A stretch of 64,000 bases of DNA from Methylobacterium sp. 77 (lineage in GTDB: Bacteria; Pseudomonadota; Alphaproteobacteria; Rhizobiales; Beijerinckiaceae), in contig NZ_KB910516.1 in assembly GCF_000372825.1 (NCBI RefSeq), positions 1,272,011 to 1,336,010 on the forward strand. Direction: 5' to 3'. The notes beneath the pieces were generated by a model that was not told the DNA's origin, made no database searches, and worked only from the letters and a program-made list of their open reading frames with translations. Positions 45,569 through 56,132 of the stretch are shown here, in pieces. The position numbers were made by a program, and so were the translations under genes. Position 1 is the first letter of the stretch, and every line of letters begins with the position of its first letter.

Positions 45569-47248
45569 TCACTTATAAAGAAGCACAACGACCATCCCGT
45601 AGATGGTCAACACAGTATTGCCGACCGCGTAAGGCATGCCATAGCCGAGCGCCGGAATTTTGCTCTTCGCCGCTTCCTGGATCATGCCCAGGGCCGCCGT
45701 CGTGGTTCGGGCGCCGGCACAGGCTCCGAAGAGGATGGCTGGATGAAACTTGAAGACGTACCGGCCGATATAGACGGCCAGGATCATCGGGACCGAGGTC
45801 GCGATGGCCCCCCATAGGAACAGGCTCAGGCCGACGGACTTCACGCCGGCGACGAAGCCCGGCCCGGCCGTGATGCCGACGACGGCGATGAACACATTCA
45901 GGCCGAGCGTGTTCATGAGCCACAGGGCAGGCCCCGGAATGCGGCCGAAGACGGGTCGGATCGTCCGAAGCCAACCCAGAAACAGCCCCGCCAGCAGCGC
46001 ACCGCCCGTCGTCGACAGGCTGATCGGAATGCCCCCGACCTTGTAGCTCAAGGCTCCGACGAAGCCGCCGAGCACGATGCCGGCGCCGAGGAAGGCGACG
46101 TCGGTGGCCTCGACCGGCCGGTCCGCGTAGCCGAGATGCTGGATCGCCAGTTCCATGTGGCGGCGGCCGCCGACGAGGGTGAGGATATCGCCGCGCAGGA
46201 CATGCGTCCCCGGCAGGACCGGGATCTCGACCATGTTGCGGGTGATCTTGCGCAGGTAGACGCCGCGCGCCCATTCGGACTCGGACAGCTCCCGGAGGGT
46301 CAGGCCCCCCACCTTCCGGTTGGTCACGAAGACGTCGATGACTTCCGCCGGTACGTCGAGCAGCTCGCGATCCTGGACCTCTTCGAGCATCGGGCCGATC
46401 GCCTCGACGATATGCTCCCGGCGCCCCGAGATCGCGACGATGTCGCCGGGCTGCAGCACGGTGCCGGCATCCGCGTCGATGATCTCCGCCCCGCGTCGCA
46501 GGCGCTCGACGAAGACGCGGAGGCCGGGCCAGAGCTGCTTGACCGGCTGCCCGACGATGCCGCGGTCGTTGCCGATGCGGTAGGCGCGCAACTCGATCTG
46601 GCGGTAGGCGGAGGTGAGGCCCGCGTCCGGACTCCCGCCGCCGCCCATCTGAGCTTCGTAGTCCCTGCAGGCCTCGGCGAGATCGACGCCGATCAGCTTC
46701 GGGCCGAGCTGAGCCAGGATGATCGCCGAACCGATGGTGCCGAAGATGTAGGTGACGGCATAGCCGATCGGAATCTGATCGTTGTAGGTCTTGATCTGCT
46801 CGGGCGTGAAATCGAGCCGCGAGATCTGGTCGGAGGCGACGCCGATCGATGCCGATATCGTCTGCGATCCCGCGTAGAGCCCGGCCGCGTATCCGAGATC
46901 GAGCCCCGCGATGCGGGCGCAGAGAAGCGGAACGATCAGACACAGAGCGAGAACGACGAGGGAGAAGGCGATCTGCTTCGGGCCCTCCTTGGTCAATCCG
47001 CTCATGAATTGCGGGCCGACGCCGTAGCCGATGGCGAAGATGAACAGGATGAAGAAGGCCGCCTTGACGTTCGGCGAAATCGTGATGCCGAGCTGGCCAA
47101 TGACCACTGCAGCCAGAAGGGTCGCCGTGACGTTTCCCAGACTGAAGCCGGCGATCTTTCGCGATCCTATTGAAAAACCGATGGCCAGTGACAGAAAAAT
47201 CGCCAGTTCCGGGTAGTTTCGCAATGTTCCCACGAACCAATCGCTCAT
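45569..47248 (-). CDS. aspT: Aspartate-alanine antiporter AspT
   Basis: A 559-residue AAE-family exchanger. Two bundles of ~5 membrane segments flank a central cytoplasmic pair of TrkA-C-like domains (e.g. VLQPGDIVAISGRREHIVEA; VLRGDILTLVGGRRHMELAI). Conserved segments include GYAAGLYAGSQTISASIGVA and FGACAGARTTTAALGMIQEA. It exchanges aspartate in for alanine out. The ATG at 47248 (MSDWFVGTLRNYPELAIFLS) fits the family start. It is upstream of asdA in one operon. Confidence 0.95.
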   Translation of the reverse strand: MSDWFVGTLRNYPELAIFLSLAIGFSIGSRKIAGFSLGNVTATLLAAVVIGQLGITISPNVKAAFFILFIFAIGYGVGPQFMSGLTKEGPKQIAFSLVVLALCLIVPLLCARIAGLDLGYAAGLYAGSQTISASIGVASDQISRLDFTPEQIKTYNDQIPIGYAVTYIFGTIGSAIILAQLGPKLIGVDLAEACRDYEAQMGGGGSPDAGLTSAYRQIELRAYRIGNDRGIVGQPVKQLWPGLRVFVERLRRGAEIIDADAGTVLQPGDIVAISGRREHIVEAIGPMLEEVQDRELLDVPAEVIDVFVTNRKVGGLTLRELSESEWARGVYLRKITRNMVEIPVLPGTHVLRGDILTLVGGRRHMELAIQHLGYADRPVEATDVAFLGAGIVLGGFVGALSYKVGGIPISLSTTGGALLAGLFLGWLRTIRPVFGRIPGPALWLMNTLGLNVFIAVVGITAGPGFVAGVKSVGLSLFLWGAIATSVPMILAVYIGRYVFKFHPAILFGACAGARTTTAALGMIQEAAKSKIPALGYGMPYAVGNTVLTIYGMVVVLLYK

Positions 47249-47349
47249 GACCGAACTCCCGTACAAGTACACAGGGGGCCTTATCGATCTGCGCTGTTCT
47301 CTCCCCTCGACCGGATCGAACGCGCCATCGTGTCGTTGAAACCGGGTCG

Positions 47350-47781
47350 TCAGTATGGGTGGTCAGCGAAACGGTACGCGCCGGGTCGATACCAGCCGGT
47401 GCCTGCCGGCACGGGAGCCCCGACGACCGAATCGGGGCCATGGGGGTCGAAAGGCAGAACCGCAGCGCCGGCGGCGATGAAAGCCGCCAGTGCCCGCAGG
47501 TCGTCCGGTTGGTTCCGGTCGCGAGACAGGAAGGCCATCTCCCGCTGGAGCCGAAGGTTGCAGGCCCGAGCGGGCAGACCACCGTTCGGCACGCAGGCGT
47601 CGTGCCGGGCGCAGGCGGCATCGACGGCATCGATCGGGGGCAGCGGCGCGTCGTTGCCCAGGCCGCAATAATGGCCGTGGAGGAGCACCGCCGGCTGGCG
47701 TGCCGTTCCGCCGGTTTGGGCGAGCGCGAATGACGGCAGACACACGGCGAGAAGGACCGAAGAACCCATCCTGAGGATCAT
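47350..47781 (-). CDS. Exported protein with phospholipase A2-like motif
   Basis: About 143 residues. A signal peptide (MGSSVLLAVCLPSFALAQ) is followed by HGHYCGLGNDAPLPPIDAVD and AACARHDACV. The YCGxGN calcium-loop pattern with a later HDxC is the hallmark of secreted phospholipase A2. The rest (ACNLRLQREMAFLSRDRNQP) could supply the second helix. It would be a small prokaryotic PLA2-type protein; loss or presence of activity cannot be told. GGGAGG precedes the ATG at 47781. Confidence 0.65.
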   Translation of the reverse strand: MILRMGSSVLLAVCLPSFALAQTGGTARQPAVLLHGHYCGLGNDAPLPPIDAVDAACARHDACVPNGGLPARACNLRLQREMAFLSRDRNQPDDLRALAAFIAAGAAVLPFDPHGPDSVVGAPVPAGTGWYRPGAYRFADHPY

Positions 47782-47904
47782 GGCGCTCGACCTCCCCACC
47801 CGTGGATGCCGGCCTCGTCGAGAGGCGGTCGCTCGCGCCTTCAGCGGCTCGAACGTGTCTAACAAATGCGCCGGTCCGTCCTCACCGGAGCGCCGGAATT
47901 CCCC

Positions 47905-48276
47905 TCAGTAAGGGCGGCAGACGCCGGAATACGGGTCGTACTGAGCATAGGGCCCGCAACCGCGATAGGACGAGCCGTAATAGCCCGCGGCGGCGGCTGC
48001 GCCGACCCCGGCCGCAGCCAAGCCATAGCCGCGATATCCATAGCCGCGATATCCGTATCGCCCGTAGCCGTGGCCGTATCGTCCGACCCGGCCGTAGCCT
48101 CCGCGATAGCCGCCGACCCGGCCGCCATGGAAGCCGCCGCCCCGGATCCCCCCTCCGTGGAAGCCGCCGCCGCCCCTGAACCCTCCGCCACCCCCGCGGA
48201 AGCCGCGCGCATCGGCCACGACGCTCGTGATGAGCAAGGCGGCGAAGGCCACGGATGCAATAAGCAGAGTTTTCAT
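47905..48276 (-). CDS. Exported Gly/Arg/Tyr-rich protein
   Basis: 123 residues: signal peptide MKTLLIASVAFAALLITSVV (cleavage near ADA), then a low-complexity FRGGGG/FHGGG/YGRYGYRGYGYR region, a short Ala-rich stretch and a C-terminal YRGCGPYAQYDPYSGVCRPY with two cysteines that may form a disulfide. A clear AGGAG lies 9 bp before the ATG. Proteins of this kind are common in rhizobiales; their role is unknown. Confidence 0.75.
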   Translation of the reverse strand: MKTLLIASVAFAALLITSVVADARGFRGGGGGFRGGGGFHGGGIRGGGFHGGRVGGYRGGYGRVGRYGHGYGRYGYRGYGYRGYGLAAAGVGAAAAAGYYGSSYRGCGPYAQYDPYSGVCRPY

Positions 48277-48969
48277 GAGTGTATCTCCTGGGTGGAGGGC
48301 CTCGGGCACAAGCGGGACGGCAATCGTCGGTGCGCCTGCTCACTCGAATCGTCTAGCCGGTCTGACTTATAATCACGAATTCAAATCTATGCTTGATCGA
48401 ACGGGACAAACGTCGAATTCTGGCAGGTCGGAGATGGCACAATCAGCAATATTTGGCCCGATCACCTGAATCCGCAGCCTCGCGGCATGACCAAAGCGTC
48501 GGAGCAGCTGCGCCGGTCGACGCCTGCCCGATCGGATTGCGATCGGTCACGATTCACTGTGTTCGTACATCGCTCACGATTCACTGTGTTCGTACAGATG
48601 ACGGTACCGCCCACTTCGTCGCGCCACTTGATCGAACAGGACACGCGACGAGTCCGATCGCGATTTTTTCAAACAATCGCGTCTGGCACCACAATGTACG
48701 GCACCCGCCATAGATCGTCATTGCCGTAAGACGCGTGACCTAGGGTTGATTCATGTAGAAACGGACGGTCTGACAGGGATTTTGAATGTCCGATCTAGAA
48801 CGCGTTCAAATGGTGGGATGTAAATTAAAGAATACGCATAAAATTGTCAGTTGATTTTGACTTTTACTGAGAAAATTCACTTTTGTATACGTCAATCTCA
48901 TCGGTAGTCCGGGAGTTGTAATTGTGTAGCTTGACCGACGCACGGTATGGTCGCTGCGTTTGGGGGGTG
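48277..48969. other. Long intergenic region upstream of the AraC gene
   Basis: About 690 bp with no credible gene. It holds the pair of 23-bp direct repeats (48547-48596) and a markedly AT-rich stretch (about 48780-48910) that should contain the AraC-family promoter. No terminator or tRNA-like structure seen. Confidence 0.5.
48547..48596. repeat. Two 23-bp perfect direct repeats, 27 bp apart
   Basis: tcacgattcactgtgttcgt followed by aca occurs at 48547-48569 and identically at 48574-48596. It lies in non-coding DNA between the Gly-rich protein gene and the AraC regulator. Only two copies, so not a CRISPR array. Confidence 0.85.
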
Positions 48970-50145
48970 ATGGTCTCCATGTCCACTTCCACGTCCACTT
49001 CCGCTGCATCGCGTATGGGCACAGTGTCGGGTTGGTCGAATGCGACCGACATCCCGAACGTCCCCGAGACACCGCCCCCCGTCGGCCTGACCCGTCCCGG
49101 CGTGGCGCAGGCGGTCTACATCACCCTCGTCGAACTCGGTGCTAATCCGGATGACCTCATTGCCGAGATCGGGCTCGATCCGCGGCTCTTCGACGGCGGC
49201 GGAACCCGCGTTCCCTACGCCTCCCTCGGCCGCCTGATCGCCCTCGGGGCCGACCGCACGGGCTGCCCGCATCTCGGACTTCTCGTCGGACAGCGCGCCA
49301 CCCTGGCCTCGCTCGGCCTGCTCGGCCTGCTGATGGGCCACTCGGCGACGATCGGCGACGCCTTGCGGGCTCTCGAAGCCCATTCCGGCGTGCAGAATTG
49401 GGGCGCGGTGGTCGGGCTCGGCATCGACAGCCATGTCGCCGTCTTCAGCTACTGCCCTTATGGGCCGGACGCCCAGGGCGCGGCCCTCCATTCCGAGAGG
49501 GCTCTCGCCACGACGACCAGCGTCCTTCGGGCTTTGTGCGGCTCCAACTGGGCTCTGTTGGAGGTGTTGCTGCCGCGCTCGGCGCCTCACAACGCGGCCC
49601 CCTTCGGCGATTTCTTCCGAGCACCCGTCCGGTTCGACCAGGAGATGGCCGCCCTGGTGTTTCCGGCCAAACTGCTGGAACAGCGCATCGAGGGGGCAAA
49701 TCCGGCCGTCCGATTGCGAGCGGAGGGGCGTATCCGCCGGCTCGAGGCGGAGCATTCGTCCAATCTGACGGATGACCTCCGTCAGTATCTCCGGGTTCAG
49801 GTGACGCGGCAGCGCTGCAAGGCGGAGCGGGTCGCGCGCTTGCGGCTGGTCAATCGACGGACCTTGAGCCGTCGTCTGAAAGCCGAGGGAACGACGTTCA
49901 AGGAGCTCGCCAACGAGGCGCAATTCCAATTGGCCATGCAGCTCCTGACCGACACCAACATGAACATGACGCAGATCTCGGCGGTCCTCGACTTCTCCGA
50001 GCCGGCCGCCTTCAGCCACGCTTTCCGGCGCTGGTCGGGCATGACGCCGAGCGCCTGGCGCTCGGCGAACCACCCGGCGGAGAAACGTGGTCGGCCGCAG
50101 GCCAACGCGTCCGTCCCGGATGAGACACGTCAACCGTTCCGGTAG
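48970..50145 (+). CDS. AraC family transcriptional regulator (OruR/ArgR-like)
   Basis: About 391 residues. The N-terminal ~220 residues form an arabinose-binding-like domain of the OruR type (VAQAVYITLVELGANPDDLI; LLGLLMGHSATIGDALRALE). The C-terminal double HTH reads VARLRLVNRRTLSRRLKAEG, then MTQISAVLDFSEPAAFSHAF and RRWSGMTPSAWR. Several starts are possible (48922, 48970, 48979, 49015); the ribosome-binding-like GGGGGGTGATGG favours 48970 or 48979. It might regulate the nearby exported protein or the RND operon, but no site is evident. Confidence 0.88.
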   Translation: MVSMSTSTSTSAASRMGTVSGWSNATDIPNVPETPPPVGLTRPGVAQAVYITLVELGANPDDLIAEIGLDPRLFDGGGTRVPYASLGRLIALGADRTGCPHLGLLVGQRATLASLGLLGLLMGHSATIGDALRALEAHSGVQNWGAVVGLGIDSHVAVFSYCPYGPDAQGAALHSERALATTTSVLRALCGSNWALLEVLLPRSAPHNAAPFGDFFRAPVRFDQEMAALVFPAKLLEQRIEGANPAVRLRAEGRIRRLEAEHSSNLTDDLRQYLRVQVTRQRCKAERVARLRLVNRRTLSRRLKAEGTTFKELANEAQFQLAMQLLTDTNMNMTQISAVLDFSEPAAFSHAFRRWSGMTPSAWRSANHPAEKRGRPQANASVPDETRQPFR

Positions 50146-50165
50146 AATGGGTGGAGGAAGCAGCG

Positions 50166-50594
50166 ATGACAGCGCCAGGTTTCGTTGCCGCCGCAGCGCT
50201 CGGGCTGAGCCTCGCGGCCTCGGCCGGAGTGCCGGCCACGCAGGCGGCGGGGGCCGGTCCCTCCGGCTACCAGGGCACCTGGGTGCTGGACGGGCGCGAC
50301 TGCGCGGACGTCTTCTCATCCTCGGGGAAAGGGGCCTCCTACAAGAAGCCCGTCGACATCTTCGCACCTGCCTTCATCATTTCCGGCACGCGTCTGAGAA
50401 CACCGATGGCGACGTGCAGGATCGTGTCGGTTCGACCGACCGGGGACCGTCAGCGTCTCGTCCTCGATTGTGCGAACGCCGTGGCGGCCCAGGAGGTCAG
50501 GGTTTACATGAAGCCGCAGGCGAACGGCTTTCTGACACGCTACTACAATGAGCAGGACCCGACCGGGACCGGCTACCGTCGCTGCTCGCCATGA
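50166..50594 (+). CDS. Small exported protein of unknown function
   Basis: 142 residues: signal peptide (GFVAAAALGLSLAASAGVPA, cleavage near TQA), then a mature part with a WVLDGRDCADVF start, TCRIVSVRPTGDRQRLVLDC and a final YRRCSP. Four cysteines may pair into two disulfides. GGAGG precedes the ATG at 50166. No family is recognised. It directly follows the AraC gene in the same direction (20 bp). Confidence 0.7.
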   Translation: MTAPGFVAAAALGLSLAASAGVPATQAAGAGPSGYQGTWVLDGRDCADVFSSSGKGASYKKPVDIFAPAFIISGTRLRTPMATCRIVSVRPTGDRQRLVLDCANAVAAQEVRVYMKPQANGFLTRYYNEQDPTGTGYRRCSP

Positions 50595-50708
50595 GCCGCG
50601 GCGGAGCGGCAGACGCGCCTACGGAAGGTGCGGACCATCGGGACTGAGTGCGGTCTCGTCGTCCGTCATCGATCGTCCTTTCTCCGTGCCTCGCGCGACC
50701 GGATGGCC

Positions 50709-53700
50709 TCACTCGGCCGGAAGGTGCCCCGCCGTGCCGGCCGGCTCCGCCGCCGATGCGTCGGTCCGCCCCTTCTTGCCTCCCATGAGGCTCCAGGCCC
50801 GCTCTCGCAGGCTCTGGAACAGCACGTAGAGGGGCGGGATCACGAAGATGCCGATGAAGGACGCGGCGATCATGCCGCCGAAGACCGGGGTTCCGACGTT
50901 GCGCCGGGCCAGCTGCGAGGCGCCGGTGGCGATTACGAGGGGCAGCAAGCCGAGGATGAAGGCGAAGGAGGTCATCATCACCGGCCGGAAGCGCAGGCGG
51001 GCGCCTTCGGTGGCCGCTTCCCGCAGGGGAACGCCCTTGTCGCGCTTCTCCTTGGCGAACTCGACGATGAGGATGCCGTTCTTGGCCGCCAGACCGATGA
51101 GCACGATCATGCCGATCTGCGCGTAGAGATCGAGGGTGAGCTTGCCGTATGCCATGGCGGCGTAGGCGCCGACGATTCCCACGGTCACCGACAGCAGTAC
51201 CGGAACGGGGATGGTCCAGCTCTCGTAGAGCCCGACCAGGAACAGGAAGGCGAACAGGACCGCGAAGGCGAGGATGATCGCCGTCTTGCCCTCGGCCCGC
51301 TTCTCCTGGAAGGCCGTGTCGGTCCATTCGCCGCCGAAGCCCGCCGGCAGGGTCCGGGCGGCGACGCCTTCCATGGCGGCGAGGGCCTGGCCCGACGAGA
51401 TGCCCGGCGCGGGCGAGCCCTGGATCGTGACGGCGCGTAGGTTGTTGTAGCGGATCAGCGAGGGTGGCCCCACCACGATCCGGACCTCCGCGAGGGAGCG
51501 CAGCGGCACCATCTGGCCGTCCTTGTTGCGCACATTGATCCGGTAGATGTCGTCGATCCTGGTCCGGTCGGCCGCCTCCGCCTGGACCTGCACCTGCCAG
51601 GTGCGCCCGAACAGGTTGATGTCGTTGACGTAGAAGCCGCCGAGCGAAGCCTGGAGCGCCTGGAACACGGCGCTCAGGGACACGCCGAGGACCTGCACCT
51701 TGTCGCGATCGATATCGAGGTAGACCGACGGGTTCGTCGCCGAGAAGGTGCTGAACACGCGGTTCAGCTGCGGTTCCTGGTTCGCCGCCACGACGAGGCC
51801 GCGCAGGACCTGGGCGAGCTCCTTGGGATCGCCGCCGCGCAGGTCCTGCAGGACGTAGCTGAAGCCGCCGCCGGTACCGAGGCCGATGATGGGCGGGGGC
51901 GCGAGCGGGACGACGGTCCCGCCGGGGACCTCCCGGAACCGCTGGCCGAGCCGCGCGATCAGGGCCGTCGCCCCGTCCGCGGCCGCCTTCCGCTCCTCGA
52001 ACGGCTTGAGGGTCACCACCAGGAAGGCCGCGTTGCCCTGCGAGTAATTGTCGATGAAGTTGAGGCCGATCACCGACGTGGTGTCGGCGACCGCGTGCTC
52101 CTCGCGCAGGATGGCCTCGGCGCGGGCCACGACTTCGGAGGTGCGCCCGACCGATGCGCCTTCCGGCAATTGCACGACCACGAAGAAGGCGCCCTGGTCG
52201 TCCTCGGGCAGGAAGCCGGTCGGGGTGATCTTCGCGAACTCGACCGTGCCGTAGGCCGCCGCACCGGCGAGGACGAGACCGAGGAGCGAGACGCGCACGA
52301 TGCGGGCGACCGTGGCACCGTAGCCGTCGCGGACACGGTCGATGGAGCGCATCACGAAGCCCATGATGCCCCGGCGCGGCCCGTGATGGGGCCGCAGCAG
52401 CACGCCGCACAGGGCCGGCGACAGGGTCAGCGCGTTGATCGCCGAGATGAACATCGAGACCGCCACCGTCACGGCGAATTGGCGGAAGAGCTCGCCCGAG
52501 ATGCCGGGCACGAAGGCGACCGGCACGAAGACCGAGAGCAGGACCAGCGTGATGGCGATGATCGGCGCCGTGATCTCGGCCATCGCCTGCTTCGTCGCGT
52601 CCCGGGGCGACAGGTCCGGGTGCTCCTCCATCACGCGCTCGACGTTCTCGACGACTACGATGGCGTCGTCGACCACGATGCCGATGGCCAGGACCAGGGC
52701 GAGCAGCGAGACGGAATTCGCCGAGTAGCCGACGGCCTTGAGCACGATGAAGGTGCCGATCAGGCTGACCGGCACGGCGAGCGTCGGGATCAGCGTGGCG
52801 CGCAGGCTGCCGAGGAACAGGAACACCACGATGACGACGAGCACGAAGGCCTCGATCAGCGTCTTCTGGACCTCGTGGACCGTCTCGGTGATGAAGGCGG
52901 TCGGATCGTAGGTCACCTTCCAGGCAAGGCCCTCGGGGAAGGTCTTCGCCAATTCTCCGACCCGCTTCTCGACTTCCTTCAGGGTCGAGAGGGCGTTGGC
53001 GCCGGGCGATTGGTAGATCGCGATGACGGTGGCCGGGCTGCCGTTCAGCCGCGTCTCGCGGTCGAGGCTGGCCGCGCCGAGATCGATCCGGGCGACCTCG
53101 CCGAGGCGCAGCACCGAACCGTCGGGGTTCGTGCGCAGGACGATGTTGCGGAACTGCTCTGCCGAGGTCAGCCGGCCCTGCGTCTGGATGCTGAGCTGGA
53201 GCTGCTGCTCGTCCGAGATCGGGCGGGCGCCGATCCGCCCCACCGGGGCCTGGACGTTCTGCGCCTGGATCGCCCCGATGACGTCGCCCGTGGTCAGGTT
53301 GAGGCCCGTCAGCTGGTCGGTCCGCACCCAGGCCCGCATCGCGTAATCCTGCGGACCCCACAGGGTCGCGTCGCCGACGCCGGGCGTGCTCTTGACCCGG
53401 TCGAGCAGGTTGATCGTCACGTAGTTCGAGATGAACAGCGGGTCCTGCGTCGCCGTCGGCGAGTAGACCGCCAGCACGCCGAGCAGGGCCGAAGACTTCT
53501 TCTTGACCGTGACGCCCTGCTTGCGGACATCTTCCGGCAGCTTGGCGAGCGCGATCTGGACGCGGTTGTTGACGTTGACCGCGTTGATGTCGGGATCGGT
53601 CCCGAGCTCGAACGAGCCGGTGAGCGTGTAGCTGCCGTCGTTGCCGCTGACGCTCTTCATGTAGATCATCTTGTCGACGCCCACGACCTGCGACTCGATG

Positions 53701-53894
53701 GGTTGGGCGACGGTGGATTCCACCACGTCGGCGGAGGCGCCGGGATACATCGTCGTCACCGAGACCTGCGGCGGCACGATGTCGGGATACTGCGCCACCG
53801 GGATGGTCAGCAGCGCCAGCCCGCCCGCGATCGAGATGACGATGGCGATCACCACCGCGAGCCGCGGTCGGTCGACGAAGATGGCGGAGAACAT
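50709..53894 (-). CDS. RND efflux permease, HAE1 family
   Basis: A 1061-residue RND transporter of the AcrB/MexF type. It starts [20 protein letters not shown], has the proton-relay aspartates in TM4 ([20 protein letters not shown]) and the TM10 lysine ([20 protein letters not shown]), and two large periplasmic loops. Twelve membrane segments are visible. It starts 4 bp after the stop of the adaptor gene on the same strand. No outer-membrane factor is encoded next to it. Substrates cannot be told from sequence. Confidence 0.95.
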   Translation of the reverse strand: MFSAIFVDRPRLAVVIAIVISIAGGLALLTIPVAQYPDIVPPQVSVTTMYPGASADVVESTVAQPIESQVVGVDKMIYMKSVSGNDGSYTLTGSFELGTDPDINAVNVNNRVQIALAKLPEDVRKQGVTVKKKSSALLGVLAVYSPTATQDPLFISNYVTINLLDRVKSTPGVGDATLWGPQDYAMRAWVRTDQLTGLNLTTGDVIGAIQAQNVQAPVGRIGARPISDEQQLQLSIQTQGRLTSAEQFRNIVLRTNPDGSVLRLGEVARIDLGAASLDRETRLNGSPATVIAIYQSPGANALSTLKEVEKRVGELAKTFPEGLAWKVTYDPTAFITETVHEVQKTLIEAFVLVVIVVFLFLGSLRATLIPTLAVPVSLIGTFIVLKAVGYSANSVSLLALVLAIGIVVDDAIVVVENVERVMEEHPDLSPRDATKQAMAEITAPIIAITLVLLSVFVPVAFVPGISGELFRQFAVTVAVSMFISAINALTLSPALCGVLLRPHHGPRRGIMGFVMRSIDRVRDGYGATVARIVRVSLLGLVLAGAAAYGTVEFAKITPTGFLPEDDQGAFFVVVQLPEGASVGRTSEVVARAEAILREEHAVADTTSVIGLNFIDNYSQGNAAFLVVTLKPFEERKAAADGATALIARLGQRFREVPGGTVVPLAPPPIIGLGTGGGFSYVLQDLRGGDPKELAQVLRGLVVAANQEPQLNRVFSTFSATNPSVYLDIDRDKVQVLGVSLSAVFQALQASLGGFYVNDINLFGRTWQVQVQAEAADRTRIDDIYRINVRNKDGQMVPLRSLAEVRIVVGPPSLIRYNNLRAVTIQGSPAPGISSGQALAAMEGVAARTLPAGFGGEWTDTAFQEKRAEGKTAIILAFAVLFAFLFLVGLYESWTIPVPVLLSVTVGIVGAYAAMAYGKLTLDLYAQIGMIVLIGLAAKNGILIVEFAKEKRDKGVPLREAATEGARLRFRPVMMTSFAFILGLLPLVIATGASQLARRNVGTPVFGGMIAASFIGIFVIPPLYVLFQSLRERAWSLMGGKKGRTDASAAEPAGTAGHLPAE

Positions 53895-53898
53895 GGGC

Positions 53899-55020
53899 TC
53901 AGATCCTGCTGGCCGATTGGCTGACCGGGGTCGCCTGAACGAGGATCCCGGGCCGCACCCGCTGCAGGCCATCGACGATGACGAGCTCGCCGCCCGAGAG
54001 GCCCTCCGCGATGACGGCGTCCGGGCCGCTGCCGCCGGGGGCCGGCTTGACGCGTCGCGTCGCGGCCCGGCCGTCCTCGACGATGAACACGTAGACGCCG
54101 CCCTGATCGGCGATGAGGGCCGATTGCGGCACGACGACCTTCTGCTCCGGCTGCCCGGCCTGGAGGTCGACACGCACGAGCTGACCGTCGCGAAGCGCGT
54201 CCGTCGGGTTCGGCATCGTGGCCCGCACGATCACCGTGTCGGTGGATCGGTCGACGCTGACATTGACGAAGTCGATCCGCCCGACCTCGCCATAGGCGGT
54301 GCCGTCCGAGAAGCGGATCCGGACCGCGATCTTGCTGCGGTCGGGGCGCTCTCCACCCTTCTCGTAGCGCAGGAATTCGCGCTGGCTCACCGGGAAGGTG
54401 AGGTACATCGGGTCCTGGCTGACGATGGAGGTCAGGACGCCGCTGTCGGGGCCGACCACGTTGCCCTTCGTCACGCTGGTCCGGCCGATCCGGCCGGCGA
54501 TGGGAGCGAAGATCTGCGTGTAGCCGAAGTTGATGCGCGCGGTCTGGAGGTTCGCCTCGTCACCCGTGACGGCACCCTTCGCCTGATCCAGGGCGGCGCG
54601 GGCCTGATCGCGGGCGACCACGGTCCCCGAGTTCCGATCGAGTAGCTCCTGAGCCCGCTGCAGCTGGATGGCCGCCAGGGTGTAGGCGGCCTTGGTGCGT
54701 TCGAGGGCGCCCTCGGCCTGCTTGACCGCCGCCTCGAACAGGTCGGGCTCGATCTGATAGAGCGGCGCCCCCTCCTTGATCGCCGCGCCCTCCTTGAACA
54801 GGACGGCGTCGAGGAAGCCGGTGATGCGAGCGCGGATCTCGACCCGCCCCACCGCTTCGATGCGGCCGACGAAATCGAGCGTCTGGTCGATGGCCTTGCG
54901 CTCGGCCGTCACCGTTCCGACCGGGACCGCCGCGGGCGCGGCCGGCTGCTGCGCTCGGGCGGGCAGGCTGAGCCCGACGAGGAGAGGCAGGACACACAAT
55001 CGGGGGAAAAGGCGGAACAT
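53899..55020 (-). CDS. RND efflux periplasmic adaptor subunit
   Basis: A 373-residue membrane-fusion protein. A signal peptide ([20 protein letters not shown]) is followed by the lipoyl/barrel-sandwich domain ([20 protein letters not shown]), an alpha-helical hairpin ([20 protein letters not shown]), and beta-barrel regions. It is the adaptor for the permease just downstream. The ATG at 55020 has AGGA upstream; 55047 is less likely. Confidence 0.93.
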   Translation of the reverse strand: MFRLFPRLCVLPLLVGLSLPARAQQPAAPAAVPVGTVTAERKAIDQTLDFVGRIEAVGRVEIRARITGFLDAVLFKEGAAIKEGAPLYQIEPDLFEAAVKQAEGALERTKAAYTLAAIQLQRAQELLDRNSGTVVARDQARAALDQAKGAVTGDEANLQTARINFGYTQIFAPIAGRIGRTSVTKGNVVGPDSGVLTSIVSQDPMYLTFPVSQREFLRYEKGGERPDRSKIAVRIRFSDGTAYGEVGRIDFVNVSVDRSTDTVIVRATMPNPTDALRDGQLVRVDLQAGQPEQKVVVPQSALIADQGGVYVFIVEDGRAATRRVKPAPGGSGPDAVIAEGLSGGELVIVDGLQRVRPGILVQATPVSQSASRI

Positions 55021-55257
55021 GCTCGTTCCTGTCTTCGGCACGGTCACCGAAAGCGGGCACCGTCGCCTCGTTCTCGCAGCTTCGGCGCAGGCGGGCTTGA
55101 TCGGACGGGACGGAAACGGCCCGATACCAGACCTCGATGAGCGTGGATCATCGCGGTCGGACCGCGCGACGGCGCGGCGGCTTTCGTCCGCCGGACCTCG
55201 GTGGGACTCGCCGAGACTTGGTATGCGATCGACATCCGGGCCGTTGCGGCGATGGGG

Positions 55258-55872
55258 TCAAGGATCGTTGCTGGCCCGCGTATTCGGTCGGGCCGCTTCA
55301 GGCTCGCCCCTGAACAGGAGCGTGTGCAAGTATTCACGCCCGATCGCCCGGCCGAGCTCCCGAAACGTGAAATACGGGATCAGGGCGACGGCCATGATCG
55401 CCCAGGCCGAAGCGAGACCGCGAAATCCGCCTCCGCCGATGGCCGGCACGCTGTCGGCCAGCGATGTTCCGCGCCAGAGTGCGAGCCCCATCTCCTCGAG
55501 CAGGTAGGCGCTCACGAGGATGGCCGCGAAGGCGCAGGATCGAGCGAGGATCGGATAGAGCAGCGGCCGTCCCTGGAAATGGGGGCGGACATCGAGGCTC
55601 TCGGCCACGAGCATGATCTTCGCCAGGATCCAGGCGTTGATGAAGGCGAGGCCGTAGAACCCGTAGCTCAGGCCATGACGCGACAGGACCATGTGCTCAT
55701 GAAGGATGAGGATACCGAAGACCACCAGGAGGTACAGGAAGATGCCGAGGATCCTCCTGGCCTCCTCGATCATGCGGCGGCCGACCCGCTGCTTGCGGCT
55801 GCCTGCCTGGGTAGCCACCATGGTCTGGGCGGGAGCCGGGAGAGACGGGGATGGCGGTCGCGGATCGCTCAT
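55258..55872 (-). CDS. Membrane protein with four predicted segments
   Basis: A 204-residue protein. A Pro-rich cytoplasmic leader and a basic stretch (RKQRVGRRMIEEARRILG) precede hydrophobic segments (FLYLLVVFGILILHEHMVL; YGFYGLAFINAWILAKIMLV; SCAFAAILVSAYLLEEMGLA; LASAWAIMAVALIPYFTFRE). No family is recognised with confidence. The ATG at 55872 is preferred; 55902 is possible. Confidence 0.7.
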   Translation of the reverse strand: MSDPRPPSPSLPAPAQTMVATQAGSRKQRVGRRMIEEARRILGIFLYLLVVFGILILHEHMVLSRHGLSYGFYGLAFINAWILAKIMLVAESLDVRPHFQGRPLLYPILARSCAFAAILVSAYLLEEMGLALWRGTSLADSVPAIGGGGFRGLASAWAIMAVALIPYFTFRELGRAIGREYLHTLLFRGEPEAARPNTRASNDP

Positions 55873-56132
55873 GGAGATTACCCGCCGCTGGATCTCCGAC
55901 ACGTGATATCGGACGCCGACGTGACGCGATCAGTTTAGCATGGCGGGCGTCGATGTCGTAAGACTGGTCCCGCCGCCTCTCGACGGCGTATCAACTTACC
56001 CGAGATCCGGACTTCACTGTGCGGGATGCCGATCGAGACTGGCCAATTCACCTTGCTCGGCCCGATCGACGTCAAGGCACCCCCATCGGACCCGTCTCGA
56101 TGAAGTGACGCGACCTGATGAGTGTCCGACGG

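Noticed and set aside
48547..48596. CRISPR-like repeat pair
   Set aside because: Only two copies with a 4-bp gap, no spacers of CRISPR size and no cas genes.
52095..53924. 609-codon open frame opposite the RND permease
   Set aside because: Antisense shadow full of DRDDEH runs; the permease on the other strand has all family motifs.
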